Part shown: piece by piece, positions 52,302 through 62,281 of the stretch
How the letters are laid out: each line of letters starts with the position of its first letter
Position numbering within the stretch: position 1 is the stretch's first letter
Assembly (NCBI RefSeq): GCF_014650335.1
Contig: NZ_BMUT01000005.1
Location: 375,564-439,563, forward strand
From: Streptomyces hiroshimensis
Lineage (GTDB): Bacteria > Actinomycetota > Actinomycetes > Streptomycetales > Streptomycetaceae
Reading direction: 5' to 3'
DNA: 64,000 nt
Position numbers and translations under genes: made by a program
The notes under the pieces: model-generated
What the model was told of the DNA's origin: nothing
The model's database searches: none
The model's input: the letters and a program-made list of their open reading frames with translations, nothing else

Positions 52302-52423
52302 AGGTCCCCCTCCGAACGTGACTGGTCGGTCAGCGGAGCTTGGTCGTGACCATGCAAGCGGTGGGGTTCGCGTCCGTCAACGGGGCAAAGGGGGCAGGGG
52401 CCTTGTTACGTACCGCTCGCGTG

Positions 52424-53281
52424 TCACGCGTCGACCGGCTCCCACGACGTGGCCCCCGCGCCGTCGCGCCGCACCCGCCCGAAGACCACATCCGCGAAGT
52501 GGATGCCGAAGCCGATCGTGCCGGGCTCCGCCATCTCCTCCACCAGCCGCCGTCGGAAGTCCGCCGACTGCCGGGCGTCGTGGTCGACGACGGCCGACCA
52601 CTCGGGGTGGGATATCTGCAGGGGCGAGTGCAGGGCGTCGCCGAAGGCGATCAGGCGCCGGCCGCCGCCGGTGATGACGTAGGCGGCGTGGCCCGCGGTG
52701 TGGCCGGGGGTGAGCATGACGCGGACGCCGGGGAAGATCTCCTCGCCGTCGGTGACCGTGCGCAGGCTCGGCTCCAGGGCGGTGAGGAGCTCCGGCGGCA
52801 CGCCGTGCTGCTCGGCGAGGTGACGGTGCTCCCACTCGGGCGCGCTGATCAGGTGGACGGCACCGGCGTCGGCGAGCTGCGCGGACCAGCCGATGTGGTC
52901 GCCGTGCAGGTGCGTGATGGCCACGGCCTCGATGCCGGCGGGGGTGCGGCCGAGGCGGGCGAGGTTGCCGAAGAGGGCGCCGCCGTTGATCTCCCCCACG
53001 GGGGCGCCGGGTTCGGCCGCGTGGTGGCCGGGGCCGAAGCCCGCGTCGATGAGCAGGGCCCGGTCGCCGTGCTCGACGAGGAGGCCGCCCATGCTCGCCA
53101 CGAGGTTGCCGGTCGCGTCGAGGTACTCGGGGTGCTCGGCCCACACCTCGTCGGTGGTGTCCGGCAGCCAGCCGCGCGGGCTCAGCTGCCCGGCGCCGTC
53201 CGGCACGTACGTGACCTTGATGTCGCCGAGCTGCAGGGAGCGGATGCCGGCGGGGCGGTTGAGGCGGGCGTCGTCGGTCAT
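52424..53281 (-). CDS. Metallo-beta-lactamase-fold hydrolase
   Basis: 285 residues from ATG 53281. MBL motif AITHLHGDHIGW, further ligands in TPGHTAGHAAYVI and FGDALHSP. Substrate not predictable (lactonase-like or thioesterase-like). The frame is open upstream but belongs to antisense sequence. Divergent from a MarR gene across a perfect 17-bp palindrome, so it is probably that regulator's target. Confidence 0.9.
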   Translation of the reverse strand: MTDDARLNRPAGIRSLQLGDIKVTYVPDGAGQLSPRGWLPDTTDEVWAEHPEYLDATGNLVASMGGLLVEHGDRALLIDAGFGPGHHAAEPGAPVGEINGGALFGNLARLGRTPAGIEAVAITHLHGDHIGWSAQLADAGAVHLISAPEWEHRHLAEQHGVPPELLTALEPSLRTVTDGEEIFPGVRVMLTPGHTAGHAAYVITGGGRRLIAFGDALHSPLQISHPEWSAVVDHDARQSADFRRRLVEEMAEPGTIGFGIHFADVVFGRVRRDGAGATSWEPVDA

Positions 53282-53379
53282 GGGTGGTTCCGTCCTTTGT
53301 GGTGCAGGGGTGCAGGGATGCAGGGGACGCAGGGCTGCAGCCCTGCACGGGTTCCTTGATCGAAGACAATAAGCTTCTG

Positions 53380-53396
53380 GCTTGAATGATTCAAGC
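53380..53396. promoter_or_regulatory. MarR operator candidate between MBL hydrolase and MarR genes
   Basis: GCTTGAATGATTCAAGC is a perfect palindrome (8-bp arms, one-base centre). A related half-site pair GCTT-GATG-AAGC lies at 53410-53421. AAGCTT also flanks at 53371. Typical MarR operators have this form and sit between the divergent regulated gene and the repressor gene. Confidence 0.7.
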
Positions 53397-53444
53397 TGAA
53401 AAATTATCTGCTTGATGAAGCTTGCTCCGATTACGATGGCGGTC

Positions 53445-53870
53445 ATGACCACCCCGGAAGCCCACGCCATCGCCGAGCGCCGGCTCTGCGGCCTGGTGAA
53501 CGGCCTCGCCCGCCGGATCGCGGACCATGTGCGCGACCGCGCGGGCACGCTGGACCTCACCGCGCCCCAGGCCACGGCCCTGCGGGAGCTGTCCGGCCCG
53601 ATGACGATGCGCGAGCTCGCCGACCGCATGGCCTGCGAGCCCTCCAACGCGACGTTCGTCATCGACAAGCTGGAGGGCCGCGGGCTCCTGGAGCGCCGCC
53701 CGCACCCCACGGACCGGCGCGCCAAGCAGCTGGTCCTGACGGAGGAGGGCGCGGCCCTGCGCGAGCGGCTCATGGAGCTCCTCGCCCGGGAGTCGCCGCT
53801 GGCCGGGCTGTCGCAGGAGGAGCAGGACGCCCTGCAGGGCCTGCTGCACAAGGCCGTCAGCCACACCTGA
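53445..53870 (+). CDS. MarR-family transcriptional regulator
   Basis: 141 residues from ATG 53445. Winged helix: LTAPQATALRELSGPMTMRELADRMACEPSNATFVIDKLEGRGLLERRPHPTDRRAKQLVLTEEG (quoted in part). Divergent from the MBL hydrolase with palindromic DNA between. Convergent with lon across a strong terminator. Confidence 0.93.
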   Translation: MTTPEAHAIAERRLCGLVNGLARRIADHVRDRAGTLDLTAPQATALRELSGPMTMRELADRMACEPSNATFVIDKLEGRGLLERRPHPTDRRAKQLVLTEEGAALRERLMELLARESPLAGLSQEEQDALQGLLHKAVSHT

Positions 53871-53890
53871 ACCACTCCTGAGCCGGAAGA

Positions 53891-53938
53891 CGGCGCCGGG
53901 CCCGTACCCCTGTGGAGAGAGGTACGGGCCCGGCGCCG
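53891..53938. terminator. Bidirectional terminator between MarR and lon
   Basis: Perfect 18-bp arms (CGGCGCCGGGCCCGTACC and its inverse) with a 12-base loop followed by TT, between convergent genes. Confidence 0.88.
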
Positions 53939-53949
53939 TTCGCGGCCGC

Positions 53950-56349
<2,400 letters not shown>

Positions 56350-56370
56350 GATCTCCCCTTAGGCAGGCAA

Positions 56371-56391
56371 GTTGAGCTATGCCGACTCAAT
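56371..56391 (-). promoter_or_regulatory. HAIR operator (HspR-binding site) upstream of lon
   Basis: GTTGAGC-N7-ACTCAAT matches the HAIR consensus CTTGAGT-N7-ACTCAAG with the exact 7-base spacer. It lies 22-42 bases before the lon start codon. In Streptomyces HspR represses lon, clpB and dnaK via such sites (published knowledge). Confidence 0.85.
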
Positions 56392-56430
56392 GCGCGGGGC
56401 GCCCCGGATGTTCCCCGCCCCGCGTTCGCT

Positions 56431-56509
56431 CTGAGCGATCACCGGGAAGGCCGGGCGATCACCCGCCCTGGCTGAGTGATCACCCGTCCGGAAGGTTGAG
56501 TGATCGCTG
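56431..56509. repeat. Four spaced GATCACC-type direct repeats
   Basis: CTGAGCGATCACCG, GGGCGATCACCCG, CTGAGTGATCACCCG and TTGAGTGATCGCTG follow one another at roughly 20-bp spacing between lon and the next gene. Regular spacing suggests phased binding of a regulator, but a simple degenerate tandem repeat is equally possible. Confidence 0.5.
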
Positions 56510-56569
56510 CGACCCGGCTGAGTACGGGTGCTCATGCCCGCGCCACCGGCCCCGGCGGACGATCCGTGC

Positions 56570-57256
56570 ATGACACAGCAGCACCAACGCTCCCGGCGGC
56601 GCCGGAATGCCCTCGCCGCGACGGCCGTGGGACTGGCCATGGCCGCAGTGGCGGCAGGCGCGATCGGGTTCGGCCGCTGGCTCGACGGCGCCTGGCAGGG
56701 CACCCCGTACCCCGTGGCGGACCCGGCGGCCACGGCCCGGCGCCTGGACGGGCACACGCAGGCCCTCTACGACGCCCTGGGCCTGCCGCGGGCCGGGCTG
56801 GCGGAGGACTGGCCCGGAGACGGCATGCACGCCGGCCTGTCGTCCTGCCCGCGCCGCGGGCTGCGCCACTTCCCCGAGGGGCTCAGCGACAGCCCGCCGA
56901 GCGAGCCCGGGGTCACCACCGTGAGCGAAGACTGGGCCCTGAAGGGGGTCTCCCCCGCCCAGGCCGGGCCCGCGCTGGAGCGGGCCCGGGAGCGCATGAC
57001 GCAGCGGGGCTGGAAGGTCACCGACTACGAGCACTCCGGCCCGCGGCTGTGGCTGCGCCTCACGCACCCCGGCACCGGGGACTCCCTCTCGGCCGAGGCG
57101 TACCCCGGCGACCGGCTCGGCGTCGCCGCGTACGCCGATTGCGCCCGCTACCCGTCGGACACGCCCATGGACCTCTACGACAAGCCGCGCCTGCCCGCCC
57201 GGCAGGCCCCCGCGCCGCTGCGTCAGGCGGCCGTCCCCGGGAACGAGCGCCGGTAG
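56570..57256 (+). CDS. Hypothetical membrane-anchored protein
   Basis: 228 residues from ATG 56570. Basic N-terminus followed by one hydrophobic helix (ALAATAVGLAMAAVAAGAIGF), then an exported domain with two cysteines (LSSCPRRGLRHF and YADCARYPSD). No family recognised. The last 34 bases overlap the convergent regulator gene. Confidence 0.75.
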   Translation: MTQQHQRSRRRRNALAATAVGLAMAAVAAGAIGFGRWLDGAWQGTPYPVADPAATARRLDGHTQALYDALGLPRAGLAEDWPGDGMHAGLSSCPRRGLRHFPEGLSDSPPSEPGVTTVSEDWALKGVSPAQAGPALERARERMTQRGWKVTDYEHSGPRLWLRLTHPGTGDSLSAEAYPGDRLGVAAYADCARYPSDTPMDLYDKPRLPARQAPAPLRQAAVPGNERR

Positions 57257-58209
57257 TCCGTCGGGGTCACCCCGAACTGGAGGCCGAAGTGGCGCCGCAG
57301 GTTGGTGGCCGTGCCCAGGCCGCTCAGTTCGCTGACGCGTTCGACGGACAGGGCCGTCGACTCCAGGAGCGACTGGGCGCGGGCGAGGCGCTGGGTGAGG
57401 AGCCACTGCAGCGGGGTCGTGCCGGTGGCGGCGTGGAGGCGGCGGAAGAAGGTGCGCGGGCTCATGCCCGCGCGGGCGGCGAGGTCGTCGACGGAGAGCG
57501 GGCGGTCGAGGTGCTCGCGGGCCCACTGCAGGACGGGGGCGAGGCTGTCGTCGTCGGCATCGGGCACGGAGAGGTCCACGTACTGGGCCTGTCCGCCGGG
57601 CCGGTGCGCGGGCACCACCAGGCGGCGGGCGAGCTGGTTGGCGACGTGGGCGCCGAGGTCGCGGCGGACGAGGTGGAGGCAGAGGTCGAGCCCCGCGGTG
57701 ACGCCGGCGCTGGTGAGGACGTCGCCGTCGTCGACGTAGAGGACCGAGTCGTCGACGTGCACGCGCGGGTGGCGGCGCGCGAGGGCCTCGGTGTGCATCC
57801 AGTGGGCGGTGACGCGGCGGCCGTCGAGGAGGCCTGCGGCGGCGAGGGCGAAGGCCCCGGCGCACAGGGAGACCATGCGGGCCCCGGAGTCCGCGGCCCG
57901 GCGCAGGGCCTCCAGCAGTCCGGCCGGGAGTTCGCGCTCGCCCTCGATGCACGCCTCGGGCACCGACGGCACGATCACCGTGCCGGCGCCCTCCAGCCCT
58001 TCCAGGCCGTAGGAGGTGCGCAGCGTCAGCCCGAAGGGCCCGGGCTGCGGCTCGCCGCCGCCGACGGAGCACACGCGCAGGTCGTACCAGGGGTCGGCGA
58101 GGTCGGGCTGCGGGATGCCGAAGACGGTGCAGACCACCCCCAGCTCGTACAGGTCCCACAGGGGGACGTCGTCGTCGATCACGGCCACGGCCACGGTTCC
58201 GGCGCTCAT
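57223..58209 (-). CDS. GlxA-type AraC regulator with DJ-1/PfpI domain
   Basis: 328 residues from ATG 58209. N-terminal DJ-1/PfpI-like sensor domain (VAVIDDDVPLWDLYELGVVCTVFGIP; nucleophile-elbow-like SLCAGAFALAAAGLLDG) and C-terminal AraC helix-turn-helix (LAARAGMSPRTFFRRLHAATGTTP; GLGTATNLRRHFGLQFGVTP). Divergent from an imine-reductase-like gene; an inverted repeat TGGCAGGA/TCCTGCCA between them is the likely binding site. Confidence 0.92.
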   Translation of the reverse strand: MSAGTVAVAVIDDDVPLWDLYELGVVCTVFGIPQPDLADPWYDLRVCSVGGGEPQPGPFGLTLRTSYGLEGLEGAGTVIVPSVPEACIEGERELPAGLLEALRRAADSGARMVSLCAGAFALAAAGLLDGRRVTAHWMHTEALARRHPRVHVDDSVLYVDDGDVLTSAGVTAGLDLCLHLVRRDLGAHVANQLARRLVVPAHRPGGQAQYVDLSVPDADDDSLAPVLQWAREHLDRPLSVDDLAARAGMSPRTFFRRLHAATGTTPLQWLLTQRLARAQSLLESTALSVERVSELSGLGTATNLRRHFGLQFGVTPTDYRRSFPGTAA

Positions 58210-58229
58210 GATCGACACCCTAGGCGAGC

Positions 58230-58264
58230 TGGCAGGAATTTTTCGGAGTGCGTCAGTCCTGCCA
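58230..58264. promoter_or_regulatory. Inverted repeat TGGCAGGA-N19-TCCTGCCA
   Basis: Perfect 8-bp arms (58230-58237 and 58257-58264) in the divergent promoter between the AraC regulator and the imine-reductase-like gene, with the AT-rich ATTTTTC between them. Candidate operator of the AraC protein. Confidence 0.65.
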
Positions 58265-58339
58265 CTGTCGGGCCGCGCGTGCCGGTGCGAGGCTGATCGC
58301 ACTTGATCAACTTCTGTGACACACGGGGAGAAACCACCC

Positions 58340-59206
58340 ATGAAGGTGACCGTTCTCGGCCTGGGTTCGATGGGTACGGCCCTGGCCGGCGCCCTCCTGG
58401 AGGCGGGCCACGAGACCACCGTCTGGAACCGCTCGGCGGGCAAGGGCGAGGCCCTCGCCGCACGGGGCGCGGCGCGCGCGGCGACGGCGGCGGAGGCCGT
58501 CGGGGCGAGCCCGCTGGTGCTCGCCTGCCTGTCGGACTACGACGCCGTGCACGGCGTCCTCGGGCCCCTGGCGGAGGAGCTGCGCGGCCGCACGCTCGTC
58601 AACCTCACCTCCGGCTCGCCGGAGCAGGCCCGCGCGAGCGCCTCCTGGGCCGCCGGCAGCGGCATCGGCTACCTCGACGGGGCGATCATGTCGACGCCGC
58701 CCGGCATCGGCAGCCCGCAGGTCATGCTGCTCTACAGCGGCTCCTCGCAGGCCTTCGCCGAGTACCGGGAGACCCTGGCGAGCCTGGGCGACCCCGTGGA
58801 CCTCGGGGACGACGCCGGCACCGCCTCCCTCTACGACACGGCCCTGCTCGGCATGATGTGGGCGACGCTCGGCGGCTGGCTGCAGGGCGTGGCGCTGACC
58901 GGCGCCGACGGGGTGGACGCGGTGACGTTCACCCCCGTCGCCGTCCGCTGGATGACGGCGGTGAACGGCTTCATGAGCACCTACGCGCCGCAGATCGACG
59001 CGGGGGTCTACCCCGGGGACGACGCCACGCTCGACGTCCACCTCGCCACGATCGAGCACCTCGTCCACGCGAGCGCCGCGCGCGGCCTCGACCCGCGGCT
59101 GCCGGAGCTGTTCCGGGCCTTCGTCGGACAGGCGGTCGCGGCCGGCCACGGCGGCGACGGTTACGCCCGCCTGATCGAGACCGTCCGGGCGGGGGGCCGG
59201 GCATGA
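58340..59206 (+). CDS. Imine reductase / 6-phosphogluconate-dehydrogenase-like NADP-binding protein
   Basis: 288 residues from ATG 58340. N-terminal Rossmann motif KVTVLGLGSMGTALAGALLEAGH with NRSAGK (NADP preference). The C-terminal helical domain (YDTALLGMMWATLGGWLQGVAL) matches imine reductase homodimers. It probably reduces cyclic imines. Coupled to the next gene by ATGA and controlled from the divergent AraC promoter. Confidence 0.88.
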   Translation: MKVTVLGLGSMGTALAGALLEAGHETTVWNRSAGKGEALAARGAARAATAAEAVGASPLVLACLSDYDAVHGVLGPLAEELRGRTLVNLTSGSPEQARASASWAAGSGIGYLDGAIMSTPPGIGSPQVMLLYSGSSQAFAEYRETLASLGDPVDLGDDAGTASLYDTALLGMMWATLGGWLQGVALTGADGVDAVTFTPVAVRWMTAVNGFMSTYAPQIDAGVYPGDDATLDVHLATIEHLVHASAARGLDPRLPELFRAFVGQAVAAGHGGDGYARLIETVRAGGRA

Positions 59207-59853
59207 CCACGCTCGTTCACGAACCCGTACGGGAGGCCGCCGCGCCGCGCACCGCCGCCGGCTGGGCCGCCCTGGTCACCGACGCGGCCGACCACTGCTC
59301 GGCGGTCCTCGAAGAGGGCGCCGGCCTCGACTGGTCGCGGCCGGCCCGTGGCCTGGAGTGGTCCGCGGCCGCGACGCTCGACCACCTCGCCCTCGGCCTC
59401 GTCGGCTACGCGGGCCTGCTCACGGCCCGCCCCACGGACCGCTACGTCGCGCTGTTCGCCTCGCTCGACCCCGAGGCGCCGCTACCGGCCCGCCTGGAGG
59501 GCATCCGCATCGCTGCGGCGCTGCTGGCCGCGACCGTCCGCGGCGCGGACGAGAGGGTCCGCGCCTGGCACCCGTGGGGCCACTCCGACGCGCCCGGCTT
59601 CGCCGCCATGGGGGTGACGGAGATCGTGCTCCACACGGACGACATCGCGCGCGGCCTCGGCCTCGCCCCCGTCTTCCCCGGCGGCCACAGCCTGCCGGAC
59701 GAGCTCTGCGCGCCCGCCGTCGAGCGGCTCTTCCCGGACGCCCCGCCCGGCCGCTCCCCCGCGCAGACGCTGCTGTGGTGCACCGGCCGGGCGGCCCTGC
59801 CGGGCCTGCCGCGGCGCACGGACTGGGCCTGGGACGGCACCGTCCGCGGCTGA
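59203..59853 (+). CDS. Mycothiol-dependent maleylpyruvate-isomerase-like (DinB fold) protein
   Basis: 216 residues. Four-helix bundle of the MDMPI/DinB type: WSRPARGLEWSAAATLDHLALGLVGYAGLL (first metal His), AWHPWGHSDAPGFAAMGVTEIVLHTDDIARGLGL (second and third His). Function in this branch is usually unknown. Starts inside the imine-reductase stop codon (ATGA). The 3' 372 bases are overlapped by the convergent rhomboid-like gene. Confidence 0.83.
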   Translation: MTTLVHEPVREAAAPRTAAGWAALVTDAADHCSAVLEEGAGLDWSRPARGLEWSAAATLDHLALGLVGYAGLLTARPTDRYVALFASLDPEAPLPARLEGIRIAAALLAATVRGADERVRAWHPWGHSDAPGFAAMGVTEIVLHTDDIARGLGLAPVFPGGHSLPDELCAPAVERLFPDAPPGRSPAQTLLWCTGRAALPGLPRRTDWAWDGTVRG

Positions 59854-60618
59854 CCCGCCCCTCGCCGGCTCCTTGTCGCGCAGCAGGCCCCAGCAGGCCA
59901 TGCCGGTGAGCAGGGCGATGGGGTGGCCCCAGCTGGCGAGGGGGTCGGCGAACTCGACGAGGTCCTGGGCGCACATGAGGAAGGAGATGCCCAGGACGGT
60001 CCACTTCGCGCGCTGCCCCAGCAGCCCGGCGAGCGCGCCGATGCAGGCCATCACGCCGAAGCTGATGCCGTAGTCGAGGCGGTGCAGCGAGGCCTCGGGC
60101 AGCTGCCCCGCGGCCACGGCGCCCGCGACAGGCAGCTCGGTGGCGAGGGTGGCCAGCACGTGGCCGAGGAGGAAGACGCCGGCGGTGCGGGCCCCGCCGG
60201 TCCGGCGCTCCAGCGCGGAGACGACGAGGACGAAGACGATCCCGTACAGCGAGTACAGGCCGCCGGCTATCCACAGGGCGCTGGCCAGCAGGACGACGAG
60301 CGGCTGTTCGACCAGGTGCGCGGCGTCGGTGCTGGACTCGCGCAGGAGCTCGTTGACGGTGGCCTGGTCGCCGTAGTCCGTGTAGATCGCCGTGGCCAGC
60401 AGGACCAGGCCGTAGAAGAACGTGAACGGCGTGCCGAGGGGGGTGGGCAGCGCCCGCAGGATCCGGCGGGGCGCCGGGGCTCGGAGAGCTCGCCGCCGGC
60501 GCCGCGGGGGTTCGCCGTCGGGGTCCACCACACTCACTCGGCCAAGCCCCTTCCTCGCGGGGTCCGTCGCGGCACCCGGCGGAGCGAAAAGCGATCCCGC
60601 TCCCGCTCCCTCCGACAT
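59482..60618 (-). CDS. Rhomboid-like integral membrane protein with long C-terminal tail
   Basis: 378 residues. Five to six hydrophobic helices in the first ~265 residues (LGTPFTFFYGLVLLATAIYT; LYGIVFVLVVSAL; WTVLGISFLMCAQDLVEF). Rhomboid-type Ser/His dyads are not evident, so protease activity is doubtful. The final ~110 residues are Arg/Ala/Gly-rich, antisense to the previous gene, and may be an unselected run-on because no stop codon occurs in the GC-rich sequence. Confidence 0.7.
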   Translation of the reverse strand: MSEGAGAGSLFAPPGAATDPARKGLGRVSVVDPDGEPPRRRRRALRAPAPRRILRALPTPLGTPFTFFYGLVLLATAIYTDYGDQATVNELLRESSTDAAHLVEQPLVVLLASALWIAGGLYSLYGIVFVLVVSALERRTGGARTAGVFLLGHVLATLATELPVAGAVAAGQLPEASLHRLDYGISFGVMACIGALAGLLGQRAKWTVLGISFLMCAQDLVEFADPLASWGHPIALLTGMACWGLLRDKEPARGGSAADGAVPGPVRAPRQARQGRPAGAPQQRLRGGAAGRGVREEPLDGGRAELVRQAVAAGEDGGEAEAARDVVRVEHDLRHPHGGEAGRVGVAPRVPGADPLVRAADGRGQQRRSDADALQAGR

Positions 60619-60731
60619 TAAGGTCCATCGAGGGCAGGCGAATCAACCGCAGACCGTGACTCCCGTCACGCACCTCAACCCCGCAGCCGCCTGCCGCGTC
60701 CGCCGAGTACCGACCGACACGGAGGCCTCCG

Positions 60732-61451
60732 ATGACCGCCCTCCAGCGCGACCCGTACGACTACGACACCGGCGGGCGGCCCGTCACCGTGGACCGCCGC
60801 GAGGGCCCGTACGGCGAGGTCGTCCTGCGCCGCCGGGGCGCCGGGAGCCGCGCCGTCCACGAGATCATCGCGAACGGCTGCTTCCTGATGGACACCTCCG
60901 ACGGGCGCTCGGAGCGGCTGCTCGTGGACGCGGCCCTGGCCGCCCTCCCCGAGGACCGCCCGGGGCCGTCCGTCCTCATCGGCGGGCTCGGCGTCGGCTT
61001 CTCGCTCGCCCGGGCCGCGGACGAGCCCCGGTGGGGCCGGATCACGGTCGTCGAGCGGGAGCCGGCGGTGATCGGCTGGCACCGGGCGGGGCCGCTCGGC
61101 GCGATCTCGGCCCGGGCCCTGGCCGACCCCCGTACGCAGATCGTGGAGGACGACCTCCTGCGCCACGTGCACACCGCCCCGGTGCGCTACGACGCCCTGT
61201 GCCTGGACATCGACAACGGCCCCGGCTGGACCGTCACGGAGGGCAACGGCGGCCTCTACTCCCCCGCCGGCCTCACCGGCTGCCGCGAGCGCCTGACGCC
61301 CGGCGGTGTGCTCGCCGTATGGTCGGCCCAGCCGTCCGCCGCTTTCGAGAAGGCCCTCCGGAATGCCGGTTTCGAAGGGGTACGGACCGAAGAGATCGCG
61401 GTTGCCCGGGGCGTACCGGACGTAGTGCACCTCGCGCTACGTGCCGCGTAG
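60732..61451 (+). CDS. Spermidine-synthase-like methyltransferase-fold protein
   Basis: 239 residues. Rossmann methyltransferase core: VLIGGLGVGFSLARAAD (motif I), ITVVEREPAVIGWHR (acidic motif II), DALCLDIDNGPGWTV (aspartate motif). Resembles the spermine/spermidine synthase superfamily, but the polyamine-binding residues cannot be confirmed. Substrate unknown. Confidence 0.8.
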   Translation: MTALQRDPYDYDTGGRPVTVDRREGPYGEVVLRRRGAGSRAVHEIIANGCFLMDTSDGRSERLLVDAALAALPEDRPGPSVLIGGLGVGFSLARAADEPRWGRITVVEREPAVIGWHRAGPLGAISARALADPRTQIVEDDLLRHVHTAPVRYDALCLDIDNGPGWTVTEGNGGLYSPAGLTGCRERLTPGGVLAVWSAQPSAAFEKALRNAGFEGVRTEEIAVARGVPDVVHLALRAA

Positions 61452-61543
61452 CCGTCGCCCGCCACCTGCCCGTACCCTGCTTGCCACAGCTGAAGAGCCG
61501 GCAGAGAACGACGCGACGGAAAGACGCTAGGGGCGGGGCGCGC

Positions 61544-62281
61544 ATGGAGCAGACACACATCGGCCCGAACGGTGCCGCAGCCTCCGCCGGGGCGCAGCGC
61601 CGTGTGCTGGTGGTCGAGGACGACCGGACCATCGTCGACGCCATCGCGGCGCGGCTGCGGGCCGAGGGCTTCCAGGTCCGCACCGCGGGCGACGGGCCGG
61701 CGGCCGTCGACACCGCCGAGGCGTGGCAGCCCGACCTGCTCGTGCTCGACGTGATGCTGCCGGGCTTCGACGGCCTGGAGGTGTGCCGGCGGGTGCAGGC
61801 GCAGCGTCCGGTGCCCGTCCTGATGCTCACCGCGCGTGACGACGAGACGGACATGCTGGTCGGTCTCGGCGTCGGCGCCGACGACTACATGACCAAGCCG
61901 TTCTCGATGCGCGAGCTGGCGGCCCGGGTGCACGTGCTGCTGCGGCGCGTGGAGCGGGCGGCGCTGGCCGCGCACACCCCGCGCAGCGGCATCCTGCGCC
62001 TGGGCGAGCTGGAGATCGACCACGCGCAGCGCAGAGTCCGGGTCAGAGGCGCCGACGTGCACCTGACGCCGACCGAGTTCGACCTGCTCGTCTGCCTGGC
62101 GAACACGCCGCGCGCCGTCCTCTCCCGCGAGCAGCTGCTCGCGGAGGTGTGGGACTGGGCCGACGCCTCGGGCACCCGCACGGTCGACAGCCACATCAAG
62201 GCGCTGCGCCGGAAGATCGGCGCGGAGCGGATCCGTACGGTGCACGGCGTCGGCTATGCACTGGAGACCCCGGCGGCATGA
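61544..62281 (+). CDS. OmpR/PhoB-type response regulator
   Basis: 245 residues. Receiver domain (VLVVEDDRTIVDAI; phosphoacceptor in LLVLDVMLPGFDG; Lys in DYMTKPF) and winged-helix output (LTPTEFDLLVCLANTP, TRTVDSHIKALRRKIG, VHGVGYALE). Coupled to its kinase gene by ATGA. Confidence 0.96.
   Translation: MEQTHIGPNGAAASAGAQRRVLVVEDDRTIVDAIAARLRAEGFQVRTAGDGPAAVDTAEAWQPDLLVLDVMLPGFDGLEVCRRVQAQRPVPVLMLTARDDETDMLVGLGVGADDYMTKPFSMRELAARVHVLLRRVERAALAAHTPRSGILRLGELEIDHAQRRVRVRGADVHLTPTEFDLLVCLANTPRAVLSREQLLAEVWDWADASGTRTVDSHIKALRRKIGAERIRTVHGVGYALETPAA

Noticed and set aside
49689..52349. Long plus-strand frame opposite the M4 protease gene
   Set aside because: Antisense shadow of a gene with clear catalytic motifs.
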